Assembly (NCBI GenBank): GCA_022773965.1
Contig: JALFNQ010000258.1
Coordinates: forward strand, 1 to 32,948
Source: Lachnospiraceae bacterium
GTDB lineage: Bacteria; Bacillota; Clostridia; Lachnospirales; Lachnospiraceae
Direction: 5' to 3'
DNA length: 32,948 nt
How positions within the stretch are numbered: position 1 is the first letter of the stretch; every line of letters starts with the position of its first letter. The notes under the pieces were generated by a model that worked only from the letters and a program-made list of their open reading frames with translations, did not search any database and was not told the DNA's origin. Shown here in pieces: positions 1 to 7,470 of the stretch. The position numbers and the translations under genes were made by a program.

Positions 1-2
1 AT

Positions 3-191
3 CTGATTGCGCATCATCATACATATACGGGTGTGGATGGTATGGATTACCGGATCTTACTGGAAGCGGACTTTTTGGTAAATGCCTTTGAAGATGGACT
101 GGCTGCGGAGAATATCTGCACCTTCCGGGAAAATGTATTTCGGACAAAAACCGGAATAGAACTGCTTAATCTGATGTTTGGGCTTGAATAG
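3..191 (+). CDS. HD-domain phosphohydrolase-like protein, C-terminal end only
   Basis: The reading frame is open from the window edge and ends with TAG at 189-191, so only the last 62 residues are present. They begin LIAHHHTYTGVDGMDY and end LLNLMFGLE. A His-rich turn followed by a helical stretch (ILLEADFLVNAFEDG) resembles the C-terminal half of HD-domain metal-dependent phosphohydrolases. In that family a late His cluster and an Asp (here EAD) lie near the metal site. The first HD motif, which would settle the assignment, lies outside the window. Substrate unknown. The assignment is from general likeness and is moderate at best. Confidence 0.55.
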   Translation: MIAHHHTYTGVDGMDYRILLEADFLVNAFEDGLAAENICTFRENVFRTKTGIELLNLMFGLE

Positions 192-223
192 TAGTAAAAT
201 GTAACGGAAAGGTGGTAGGTGAT

Positions 224-283
224 ATGCAGACAAATCAGGCTGTGGACAGTTTGTTGGAAAAGCTAAAAGATGATTCTGTGTAA
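224..283 (+). CDS. very short ORF (19 aa), possibly a gene remnant
   Basis: ATG at 224 lies about 5-9 nt after a GGTGGTAGGT stretch that could serve as a ribosome binding site. It reads 19 codons (MQTNQAVDSLLEKLKDDSV) to TAA at 281-283. The peptide is helical and hydrophilic. It sits directly upstream of the truncated macrodomain gene in a different frame, so it could be a leftover 5' piece of a deleted gene. It could equally be chance. I do not recognise it. Confidence 0.25.
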   Translation: MQTNQAVDSLLEKLKDDSV

Positions 284-312
284 TACAAAAATCTCGACAC
301 AAAAAATACAGT

Positions 313-777
313 TTGGCAGAAAAGAAACATGCCATTCACAGTGCAGCTGGAATACAGCTCAGAAATGAGTGTGCGTATATGATGGACCAAAGACGAATTC
401 GCTATGGCAGACAATACGAGGAGCCGACCGGAACAGCCACGCTGACATGTGGCTATAATCTTCCGTGTGACTATGTGATTCATATGGTCGGGCCGATTGT
501 TTATAGTGTATTAAATGATGAACTCTGGCAGGAACTCAGGGATTGCTATGAGAGTGTTTTAAAATGTTGCGTGGAAAATGAAATAAGGTCTGTTGCGTTT
601 TGCTGTATCTCAACCGGAGAATTTCATTTTCCAAATGATGAAGCGGCAGAGATCGCAGTAGAAACAGTCGTTGATTTTTTGAAAACAAGTGATGAAATAG
701 AGCGTGTGATCTTTAATGTTTTTAAAGAAGGCGACAGAGAAATCTATGAAAAATTATTGTGCAGTGGTATTTGTTAA
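313..777 (+). pseudogene. N-terminally truncated macrodomain (ADP-ribose-binding) protein
   Basis: The frame reads AIHSAAGIQLRNEC, then GTATLTCGYNLPCDYVIHMVGP, then SVAFCCISTGEFHFPNDEAAEIAV. These are the middle and last blocks of a macrodomain: the AIHxAAG helix, the VGP strand, and an I-S-T-G-xx-FP loop that normally contacts the diphosphate and distal ribose. The first block, with the Asn-Ala-Ala-Asn signature that holds the adenosine-proximal ribose, is missing. No ATG exists upstream in frame before homology starts. The only possible start is TTG at 313, without a good ribosome binding site. Family members able to remove ADP-ribose need the missing part, so this is probably a decayed gene. 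A functional short form is less likely. Confidence 0.65.
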
Positions 778-796
778 AGCAAGGAATAGGCTGCAT

Positions 797-825
797 TTGC
801 AAACAGATACAGGGTATGGTATGAT
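797..825 (+). promoter_or_regulatory. sigma-70/SigA-type promoter for the GNAT gene
   Basis: TTGCAA (797-802) and TATGAT (820-825) are separated by 17 nt. Transcription would start near 832, about 60 nt before the acetyltransferase ATG. Confidence 0.5.
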
Positions 826-846
826 AAAATATGTCACAAAATTATA

Positions 847-875
847 GGAGCAGGAAAACTGCTCCCATTTTTGTT
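847..875 (+). terminator. short hairpin with T-rich tail in the GNAT leader
   Basis: GGAGCA (847-852) pairs with TGCTCC (860-865) around a 7-nt loop, followed by a T-rich stretch. It sits downstream of the predicted promoter and just before the ribosome binding site. It could be a weak terminator for the upstream gene or an attenuator. The stem is only 6 bp, so this is tentative. Confidence 0.28.
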
Positions 876-891
876 TTAGGAGGAAAATATC

Positions 892-1470
892 ATGGACAAC
901 AAAATGAATAACAGGAGAAAAAACAATTTAGAGGAGCAGTTCGTGTTTCGACAAATTTTGCCGCAGGAAGCAGATCAGGCAGTGGCGATCGAACATATTT
1001 GTTTCCCGCCCCATGAGGCGTGTTCCGAGAAAATGATGCGGGATCGGATCGCGCGGGTGCCTGAGCTGTTTTTTGTGGCAGTTGATCGAAAGACAGGAAA
1101 GCTGGCGGGCTTTTTGAATGGAATTGCGACAAATGAGCAGTCCTTTAGGGATGCGTTTTTTACGGATGCCGGACTGCATGATCCACAGGGAAGTACCGTT
1201 ATGCTATTGGGTTTGGATGTGCTTCCGGAATACCGTGGGCAGGGACTTGCACGTGAGATCATGACGAGATACCTGAGCATAGAGCGGGAAAAAGGGCGCA
1301 AGCAGGCGATCCTGACATGTCTGGAGGAAAAGGTGGCTATGTATGAAAGGATGGGTTATCATAATTGCGGACTTTCCGCATCTGCGTGGGGCGATGAACA
1401 GTGGTATGAGATGTGCTGCAGGCTGAATGATCAGGCATCGATCCTCGCATCATTCATCCAAAAGCATTGA
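892..1470 (+). CDS. GNAT-family N-acetyltransferase
   Basis: 192 residues. ATG at 892 follows AGGAGG (879-884) at good spacing. The acetyl-CoA-binding loop is clear: VLPEYRGQGLAREIM, with the R/Q-x-x-G-x-G/A signature at residues 115-120 (RGQGLA), preceded by a strand (VMLLGLDV). The C-terminal part has the usual YERMGYHNCG motif. The N-terminal half (EHICFPPHEACSEKMM) resembles the arylalkylamine/serotonin-acetyltransferase-like branch, but the substrate cannot be told. The protein is soluble with no signal peptide. It has its own promoter (797-825) and appears monocistronic. The family call is firm and the function open. Confidence 0.85.
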   Translation: MDNKMNNRRKNNLEEQFVFRQILPQEADQAVAIEHICFPPHEACSEKMMRDRIARVPELFFVAVDRKTGKLAGFLNGIATNEQSFRDAFFTDAGLHDPQGSTVMLLGLDVLPEYRGQGLAREIMTRYLSIEREKGRKQAILTCLEEKVAMYERMGYHNCGLSASAWGDEQWYEMCCRLNDQASILASFIQKH

Positions 1471-1777
1471 TATAGAGGTCGTAATTATGAAATTTTTTTT
1501 GGGAGATTGAAAAAAATTGTAGCGGAATAGACGAGTTCCAGTAACCGAAAGGAATTTCTGGACTATCATAAAATATTGACGTCAAAACCCCTGTGTTCCG
1601 ATAGAAATATTGTAATTTTTTGTGACAAAATATACAAAATTTATAAATAATAGGAAAAGTTCTTGTTTTTGCAGGATGATATGATAAAATCATATCAGAT
1701 GTGATGATAATGATCGATTGTGTAATGTCTCATGGTTTGACAAGCAGGCAAAACACAATATATGCAAGAGGATAAAA
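1471..1777 (+). promoter_or_regulatory. intergenic leader of the REC-GGDEF-EAL gene with two palindromes
   Basis: This 307-bp AT-rich stretch has no convincing gene. TTGACGTCAA (1576-1585) is a perfect 10-bp palindrome. TGATATGAT (1677-1685) and ATCATATCA (1689-1697) form a 9-bp inverted repeat around AAA, and it overlaps a TATGAT -10-like hexamer (1680-1685). No strong -35 lies at the right distance. That would fit a promoter controlled by a DNA-binding protein. No known c-di-GMP riboswitch signature was recognised. Confidence 0.35.
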
Positions 1778-4700
1778 GTGAGTACGACACAGAAAAAACA
1801 GATTTTAGTTGTAGAGGATAACGAGATCAACCGGGCAGTGCTATGTGAGATATTGTCAGATTCTTATCAGGTACTGGAAGCGGTGAATGGACAGGCTGCG
1901 CTGGATATTTTGAAGCAGAAGAAAGAGGATATTGCGCTCATCCTTCTGGACGTAACGATGCCGGTTATGGATGGATATACATTTTTAGATATCGCACAGA
2001 AGGATCAACAGTTGTCGCTGATCCCCGTGATCGTAATGACACAGGCAAATAGTGAAGAGGAAGAAATATCTGCGCTGGCTCATGGTGCAACCGATTTTAT
2101 TCCAAAACCGTACCGGCCCCAGGTGATCCTGCACCGGGTGGCAAGTCTGATCAAGCTCCGTGAGACAGCTGCGATTATGAACCAGTTTCAGTATGATGAA
2201 TTAACGGGGCTTTATACGAGAAAGTATTTTTACCGGAAAGCAAGGGAGCGGCTGGACGAAAATCCGGATAAAGAATATATGATCCTGTGTACAAATCTGG
2301 AGAATTTCAAGCTGTTCAACGATGCTTTTGGACGCAAAGCGGGAGATCAGCTTTTGCTGGAAAGTGCCGGGATCTTTCAAAAAAGAGTCGGGCCGGATGC
2401 CATCTGCTGCAGGTATAATGCCGATCGTTTTATATGTCTGATCGATAAGGAACTGGAAAAAATCGGACGTCAGAACTTTGTGGATGGACGGAGGACGAAA
2501 CGGTCAGAATTGATGGCAAATATTTCTGTCAAGCTTGGGGTTTATGAGATCACAGACCAGTCTATTTCCATAGAGCAGATGTGTGACCGCGCGCTTTTAG
2601 CTGTCGACAGTATCAGGGGGCTGTATAATCAGTATTATGCGGTTTATGATGATACGCTCCGGGAAAAAATGCTACATGAAAAAGAAATTACAGATGCGAT
2701 GGAAGCGGCGCTGGAGTCAGAGCAGTTTAGTGTTTATTTCCAGCCAAAGTACAGTCTGCATGATAATGGCATCGTTGGGGCAGAAGCTTTGATCCGCTGG
2801 ACCCATCCGCAGATGGGTTTTATTGCTCCGGATGATTTTATTCCGCTGTTTGAAAGGAATGGCTTTATTCACAATTTAGACCTGTATGTGTGGGAGAAGG
2901 TATGCCTGAAGCTGGGAGAATGGAAGAAGAAAGGATATCTGCTAATGCCGATATCTGTAAATGTTTCGAGGGCAGATATCTATCAGGGTCAGTTAGTGGA
3001 CACCTTTTGTGAGCTTGTGGAAAAATATGAGATAGAGCCCTCCTACCTGCATTTGGAGATCACGGAGAGTGTTTACACAGAATGTCCGGATCAGATCATT
3101 AGTACGGTAGAAGAGTTGCGTAGGCGGGGCTTTATTATAGAGATGGATGACTTTGGAAGTGGGTATTCGTCTCTGAGTCTGCTCAGTCAGCTGTCCATTG
3201 ATATTTTGAAGCTGGACATGGTTTTTATTCGAAGTGAGTTGGCAAAGCCAATGGAGCAGAGCATTTTGAATGATGTGATCAATATGGCACACCGGATGCA
3301 TTTAAATGTTGTGGCAGAGGGTGTAGAGACCAGTGAACACAAGAAGCGACTGAAAGTATTGGGCTGTGATTATGCCCAGGGATATTTTTTTGCAAAACCG
3401 ATGCCTGTTACAGAATTTGAAAATCTGTTGAAGATGTACAAAAATGTGTTTAGCGGCATGGTTACAGATGCATGTCTTTTGGAAAAATCTGATCTGACAA
3501 AAGATATTTGTGGAGTCAAACGAACAGTTTTGGTAATTGATGATGATGCGACCAACCGAGACCTTCTGACGGAGATACTGGAGGGGCAGTATATTGTACT
3601 GACTGCCGGAAATGGAAAAGAAGGCCTTGAGGTTTTGCAGAAAAACGGCCAGCATATTTCAGCGATCATGCTGGATGTTCAGATGCCGGTCATGAATGGG
3701 TATGAATTTTTAAAGCATGTAAACAGTGAACCGGCATTTCGGCAGATCCCGGTGATCGTTACAACGGTATTGGACGATATGGCTGAGGAGGAAAAATGTC
3801 TGTCGCTGGGGGCTTCTGATTTTATCGGAAAGCCCTATAATGAGAAAAGTATTCTGACGAGACTTGGAAATATCATTCATTTGCGGGAGTGCGACAGCAT
3901 TATTTCAGAACTGGAGATTGATGCGCTGACGGGCTTTAAAAACCGCAAAGCGTATTATGATGAGATTGAGAGAATTGAGCTTGATCAGGAACAGAGCACA
4001 CATCCCATCGGTATTGTTTTTGCGGATATCAATGGACTGAAACGGGTCAATGACAGCAAAGGGCACGAGGCAGGAGACCGTTTGATCATAGAGATTGCTA
4101 AAATGATACGGGATGTATTTACGGATGCCAATATCTACCGTCTGGGTGGAGATGAATTTGTCATTTTGTCTTTTGAAGAGAATGAAGAGATCTTTGCACA
4201 GAAACAGAATGCGCTGGAGCATTGCTGGGATGAAAACCATTCAGCGGCATTGGGAAGTGTATGGCTGGAGCAGGCGAAGGATCTGGAGCAGCATGTAGCA
4301 CTTGCTGATCAGGCGATGTATCGTGATAAAAGGCATTATTATGAGAATAGTGAGCATGATCGCAGAAGTATCGAGCAGAGTGAGTGGGAGGAATTGTTAC
4401 ACGTAAACAAACAGAGCCCTGTCAGCACAAAAGCGAGGATGATACAGGAGACGGTCATTCAGGGTCTCGGGGCGATTTATTATTCGGTGCTGTTAGTGGA
4501 TTATTTACATGACAGAGTGACTGTCTATCGTCATGAGGGCGAGGATGGACGGGATATCGCAGATAATTTTGCAAAGTACGATTTTCACTGGATCGAAGGA
4601 ATTGAGAAGTATTGTTTGGATCTGGTATCTGAGGGTAGTAGAGATACGCTTCGAAAAGCACTTTCGGTAGAAAATCTGAGTACTGCAAAAAAGGGATTTT

Positions 4701-4870
4701 CTGTTAACTATCAGAAAAAAACTACCCACGGATTGTTATATCTGGAAGCCAGTGTAAGCTTTGTAGATCAGGGTGAAGGCAGACGTGTGGCTGTGATAGG
4801 TACGCGAGATGTAGAGAATACAGTTAGATATGTTCTCGCGCAAGGAGGCTTTCTCCGCCACGAGGGATGA
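1778..4870 (+). CDS. tandem response regulator with GGDEF and EAL domains (REC-GGDEF*-EAL-REC-GGDEF-sensor)
   Basis: 1030 residues from GTG 1778, chosen because AGAGGA (1767-1772) sits 5 nt upstream. The open frame runs further upstream but without a ribosome binding site. Order: REC1 (about 8-130, phosphoacceptor D58 in LLDVTMP); a degenerate GGDEF (NADRF at 214-218); EAL (about 300-545, EAL at 336-338, with NVSRADI, LEITES, MDDFGSGYSS, EGVET and QGYFFAKPM, so it should hydrolyse c-di-GMP); REC2 (about 590-710, D633 in MLDVQMP); GGDEF (intact at 790-794, so it should make c-di-GMP). The RxxD inhibitory site expected ahead of the second GGDEF is not conserved. The last ~150 residues resemble a PAS-like fold. 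The protein is cytoplasmic. Which activity dominates is unknown; phosphorylation of either REC could switch it. Confidence 0.9.
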   Translation: MSTTQKKQILVVEDNEINRAVLCEILSDSYQVLEAVNGQAALDILKQKKEDIALILLDVTMPVMDGYTFLDIAQKDQQLSLIPVIVMTQANSEEEEISALAHGATDFIPKPYRPQVILHRVASLIKLRETAAIMNQFQYDELTGLYTRKYFYRKARERLDENPDKEYMILCTNLENFKLFNDAFGRKAGDQLLLESAGIFQKRVGPDAICCRYNADRFICLIDKELEKIGRQNFVDGRRTKRSELMANISVKLGVYEITDQSISIEQMCDRALLAVDSIRGLYNQYYAVYDDTLREKMLHEKEITDAMEAALESEQFSVYFQPKYSLHDNGIVGAEALIRWTHPQMGFIAPDDFIPLFERNGFIHNLDLYVWEKVCLKLGEWKKKGYLLMPISVNVSRADIYQGQLVDTFCELVEKYEIEPSYLHLEITESVYTECPDQIISTVEELRRRGFIIEMDDFGSGYSSLSLLSQLSIDILKLDMVFIRSELAKPMEQSILNDVINMAHRMHLNVVAEGVETSEHKKRLKVLGCDYAQGYFFAKPMPVTEFENLLKMYKNVFSGMVTDACLLEKSDLTKDICGVKRTVLVIDDDATNRDLLTEILEGQYIVLTAGNGKEGLEVLQKNGQHISAIMLDVQMPVMNGYEFLKHVNSEPAFRQIPVIVTTVLDDMAEEEKCLSLGASDFIGKPYNEKSILTRLGNIIHLRECDSIISELEIDALTGFKNRKAYYDEIERIELDQEQSTHPIGIVFADINGLKRVNDSKGHEAGDRLIIEIAKMIRDVFTDANIYRLGGDEFVILSFEENEEIFAQKQNALEHCWDENHSAALGSVWLEQAKDLEQHVALADQAMYRDKRHYYENSEHDRRSIEQSEWEELLHVNKQSPVSTKARMIQETVIQGLGAIYYSVLLVDYLHDRVTVYRHEGEDGRDIADNFAKYDFHWIEGIEKYCLDLVSEGSRDTLRKALSVENLSTAKKGFSVNYQKKTTHGLLYLEASVSFVDQGEGRRVAVIGTRDVENTVRYVLAQGGFLRHEG

Positions 4871-4929
4871 GTATTGTTATGAGGGTCGCTCCTTGGTCGT
4901 GAAGGGATTGTTTTACTTAGAAAAAAGAA

Positions 4930-4957
4930 AACTGTGAGGGTGCTGAACAGTTACGAA
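4930..4957 (+). repeat. short palindromic repeat, copy 1
   Basis: A 28-bp sequence that recurs at 6274-6301 with a single difference (G at 4942 versus A at 6286). Its ends are self-complementary (AACTGT with ACAGTT) around an 11-nt loop. It lies between the stop of the GGDEF/EAL gene and the shared terminator, next to the 3' end of the MFS gene. Confidence 0.7.
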
Positions 4958-4960
4958 AAA

Positions 4961-4992
4961 GGCAGATAGCGTGTGGAGCTGTCTGCCTTTTT
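4961..4992. terminator. bidirectional intrinsic terminator
   Basis: GGCAGATAG (4961-4969) pairs with CTGTCTGCC (4979-4987), with one wobble pair. A-tracts lie before the stem and a T-tract after it. It separates the convergent GGDEF/EAL gene (+) and MFS gene (-) and should serve both. Confidence 0.8.
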
Positions 4993-5003
4993 CTTTCGGA
5001 TAT

Positions 5004-6179
5004 TTAATCGTTTTTCATCATTTTCAGAAGTAAGATAGAAATGATCAGCACTGCAGGGAAGATGCAGCCAATCATGAGTCCGGCATGAAGATCATCTCCT
5101 GCGTTCTGTGTGACCATACCCACCAGTCCGGGGCCAACCGCACCGCCGATATCACCGGCCATGGCAAGCAGTGCGAACATGGCAGTGCCGCCCGCAGGGA
5201 TCTTACGTGATGAGATACTGATAGTTCCCGGCCACATAATACCTACAGAGAAGCCGCATATGACACATCCCAGCAGCCCGATCATCGGAGCCTGTGAAAG
5301 GGATGCGGTAATATAGCAGACCAGACACAGTGCGCCACAGCAGAGCATATATTTCATCAGATCCAGCTTTTCTCCGTATTTTCCGAAGATCGTCCGGCTG
5401 ATACCCATCATGATCGCAAAGAGGCAGGGGCCAACAAGATCTCCCAATGTTTTTGACAGGCCCAGTGCTGATTCTGCATAGGCGGATGCCCATTGTGCCA
5501 TGGAAAGCTCGGACGCTCCGGAGCAGATCATGAGTATGATGGAGATCCAGAATATTGGCAGCTTCAGAAGATCCTTAATACGCAGTCCGGCACCATCTTC
5601 TACAAGATGCTCAATCGGACATGTCATAAAATTATAAATATTATAAAGGGGAACCAGTGCCCAGACACATGCGATGAAGCGCCAGTGTTCAATTCCGAAT
5701 ACGGTAAAAAACAGAGTGGATAATACGATCACAGCGACAGATCCCCAGCAGTAAAAGGAGTGCAGAAGGCTCATGACTGCCTCCTTGTGGTCAAAGGGGC
5801 ATGCCTCCACGATGGGGCTGCACAGCACTTCGATCAGGCCACTTCCCATTGCATAGATGATGACGCTGATGATGATCCCTGTAAAGGGATCCGGGAAAAG
5901 ATCCGGCAGAAATGCCAGACAGATCAGACCCAGCGCCGAGAACACTTCTGACGCAACGATACATTTGCGGTATCCGATGCGGTCTACAGTTTTTGCACAC
6001 AAAATGTCAATGACCAGTTGGGTGAAAAAGAAGCTCGTTGAGATCAGTGCAATCTTTCCCAGTGGGATCTGAAAGCTCTTGTGAAAGGTCAGAAAGAGCA
6101 GCGGCGCGAAGTTCGCTGCGATTGCCTGTGTGATAAATCCAAGATAACAGGCGATCAGTGTTTTCTTATAATTCTTCAT
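5004..6179 (-). CDS. MFS transporter
   Basis: 391 residues, start at 6179, with GGAGG about 8 nt upstream on the minus strand. The protein is almost wholly hydrophobic, with about 12 membrane spans in two halves. The loop after the second span reads DRIGYRKC, a variant of the MFS motif A. Pro- and Gly-rich helices (FSVGIMWPGTISIS, DIGGAVGPGLVG) recall sugar/proton symporters of the FucP-like branch, but no substrate can be named. It has its own promoter (6217-6244). The gene is flanked on both sides by the same 28-bp palindromic repeat and is opposite in direction to its neighbours, so it may be an inserted cassette. Confidence 0.85.
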   Translation of the reverse strand: MKNYKKTLIACYLGFITQAIAANFAPLLFLTFHKSFQIPLGKIALISTSFFFTQLVIDILCAKTVDRIGYRKCIVASEVFSALGLICLAFLPDLFPDPFTGIIISVIIYAMGSGLIEVLCSPIVEACPFDHKEAVMSLLHSFYCWGSVAVIVLSTLFFTVFGIEHWRFIACVWALVPLYNIYNFMTCPIEHLVEDGAGLRIKDLLKLPIFWISIILMICSGASELSMAQWASAYAESALGLSKTLGDLVGPCLFAIMMGISRTIFGKYGEKLDLMKYMLCCGALCLVCYITASLSQAPMIGLLGCVICGFSVGIMWPGTISISSRKIPAGGTAMFALLAMAGDIGGAVGPGLVGMVTQNAGDDLHAGLMIGCIFPAVLIISILLLKMMKND

Positions 6180-6216
6180 TCGTGAAATCCTCCGGTGTTT
6201 TGGTGTGATAAATTAG

Positions 6217-6244
6217 ATTATATAGCATTTAGAGAAAATGAAAA
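6217..6244 (-). promoter_or_regulatory. promoter for the MFS gene
   Basis: On the minus strand TTTTCA (6244-6239) and TATAAT (6222-6217) are 16 nt apart, about 38 nt upstream of the start codon. The -10 is perfect and the -35 weak. Confidence 0.45.
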
Positions 6245-6270
6245 GATACTGTTGCAATTTTTTTTTGCAT

Positions 6271-6301
6271 CGTAACTGTGAGGGTACTGAACAGTTACGA
6301 A
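6271..6301 (+). repeat. short palindromic repeat, copy 2
   Basis: Second copy of the 28-bp repeat found at 4930-4957, in the same orientation. Here the hairpin is longer: CGTAACTGT (6271-6279) pairs with ACAGTTACG (6291-6299). It lies between the divergent starts of the MFS and peptidase genes. Confidence 0.7.
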
Positions 6302-6316
6302 GATCACATGTATGAT
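6288..6316 (+). promoter_or_regulatory. possible promoter of the M14 peptidase gene, built partly on the repeat
   Basis: TGAACA (6288-6293) and TATGAT (6311-6316) are 17 nt apart. The -35 hexamer lies in the 3' arm of the palindromic repeat. Match to consensus is moderate and the -35 is only 4/6. Confidence 0.35.
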
Positions 6317-6380
6317 GCGGTCGGCGTTGTGTAATAAGGAAAAGGAAGCTTGCATAAATTAGTAAAAAAATAGGCGGAAA

Positions 6381-7301
6381 ATGCAATTGCTCGTACCTAC
6401 AAATGTTTTCTATACTTCACAGTTAAATGCAGTGGTGATGCAGGAACTGAAGAAAAAATACCCTTTTCTTGAGATAGGAATGATAGGAGCCAGTGTATTA
6501 GGAAATCCCATTCTTTATTTAAAGATCGGATCCGGAGCAAAAAAGGTATTTTATAATGCAGCTTTTCATGCAAATGAATGGATTACGACGCCGGTTTTGT
6601 TAAAATTTGTAGAAGAATTGGCAGAGGCCTATGTGACAGGACAAAAAATAAGTACTGTTGATGTAAACCAGTTGCTGAAAAATGTGCAGCTGTATGTGGT
6701 TCCGATGGTAAATCCGGATGGTGTAGATCTGGTAAATGGTGTGGTCTGGGAGCCGGGAGTCTTACGGAGAACAGAGGAAATAGCGGCAAGATACCCGGAT
6801 ATTCCCTATCCTTCGGGCTGGAAGGCGAATATCCGCGGTGTGGATTTGAACCTGCAGTTCCCGGCAGAGTGGCAGATGGCCAGAAAAATTAAATTTGCAC
6901 AGGGTTTTACAACCTTTGCACCGAGGGATTTTGTGGGAGAAGGACCGCTTACGGAACCGGAAAGCCTGGCAGTTTATAATTTTACGTTGCAGAATAATTT
7001 TGCACTGATTCTGGCATACCATAGCCAGGGTGAAGTAATCTACTGGAAGTTTTTGGATTACGAACCGCCTCGTTCAAGAGAAATAGCACTGTATTTCGGG
7101 GTAGTAAGCGGTTATCAGGTCGAGGAGACACCAGTTACGTCAGGTTATGCAGGGTATAAAGACTGGTTTATTCAATATTATAATCGTCCGGGGTATACCA
7201 TCGAAGTGGGAAAGGGAGAAAACCCGCTTCCGATCGAGCAGTTTGATCAGATTTATAAAGATAATCTTGGTATTTTGCTTGGAGGAATGACAAAAATATA
7301 A
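6381..7301 (+). CDS. M14-family zinc carboxypeptidase, gamma-D-glutamyl-diamino acid endopeptidase type
   Basis: 306 residues. ATG 6381 is the first possible start, as an in-frame stop lies at 6363-6365. A short AGGCGG precedes it. Zinc ligands are in FHANEW (H63, E66) and AYHSQGE (H214); the catalytic Glu is E275 in IEVGKG. The GVDLN-x-QFP block (here GVDLNLQFPAEW) is typical of the M14C branch, which cuts gamma-D-Glu-diaminopimelate bonds in cell wall peptides. Unlike many relatives it has no LysM domains, and the N-terminus (MQLLVPTNVFYTSQ) is not a clear signal peptide. It may therefore act on peptides recycled into the cell. Catalytic residues are complete. Confidence 0.85.
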   Translation: MQLLVPTNVFYTSQLNAVVMQELKKKYPFLEIGMIGASVLGNPILYLKIGSGAKKVFYNAAFHANEWITTPVLLKFVEELAEAYVTGQKISTVDVNQLLKNVQLYVVPMVNPDGVDLVNGVVWEPGVLRRTEEIAARYPDIPYPSGWKANIRGVDLNLQFPAEWQMARKIKFAQGFTTFAPRDFVGEGPLTEPESLAVYNFTLQNNFALILAYHSQGEVIYWKFLDYEPPRSREIALYFGVVSGYQVEETPVTSGYAGYKDWFIQYYNRPGYTIEVGKGENPLPIEQFDQIYKDNLGILLGGMTKI

Positions 7302-7359
7302 AAAACCTGTCCAATAAATACTATGATGAATAAACCCTATAATTGCGGTCGTTTGCGGC

Positions 7360-7388
7360 TTGTCGGCATGGGTGATTTGGGGTATAAT
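7360..7388 (+). promoter_or_regulatory. promoter of the degenerate-EAL membrane protein
   Basis: TTGTCG (7360-7365) and TATAAT (7383-7388) are exactly 17 nt apart. Transcription would start near 7395, which rules out any start codon upstream of that point and supports ATG 7471. Confidence 0.6.
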
Positions 7389-7470
7389 TATAGTATTATA
7401 TGTTCAGACGGTGAAATGCGATCAAAAGAGGGGAAATCCTTTTACCGGATGGAAGGAGAGGATTGAGGGG

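Noticed and set aside
1500-1640. c-di-GMP riboswitch before the GGDEF/EAL gene
   Set aside because: Expected because of the gene's role, but the conserved tetraloop and receptor sequences are not present.
1718-1777. Extended N-terminus of the REC-GGDEF-EAL protein
   Set aside because: The upstream part (with CNVSWFDKQ) has no ribosome binding site, while GTG 1778 has one and is where the REC domain begins.
4113-4298. Small + strand ORF inside the GGDEF domain
   Set aside because: It overlaps the second GGDEF coding region in another frame and is Arg/Trp/Ser-rich without homology signs.
7360-7470. Extended N-terminus of the degenerate-EAL protein
   Set aside because: The predicted promoter (7360-7388) and its start site lie inside this stretch.
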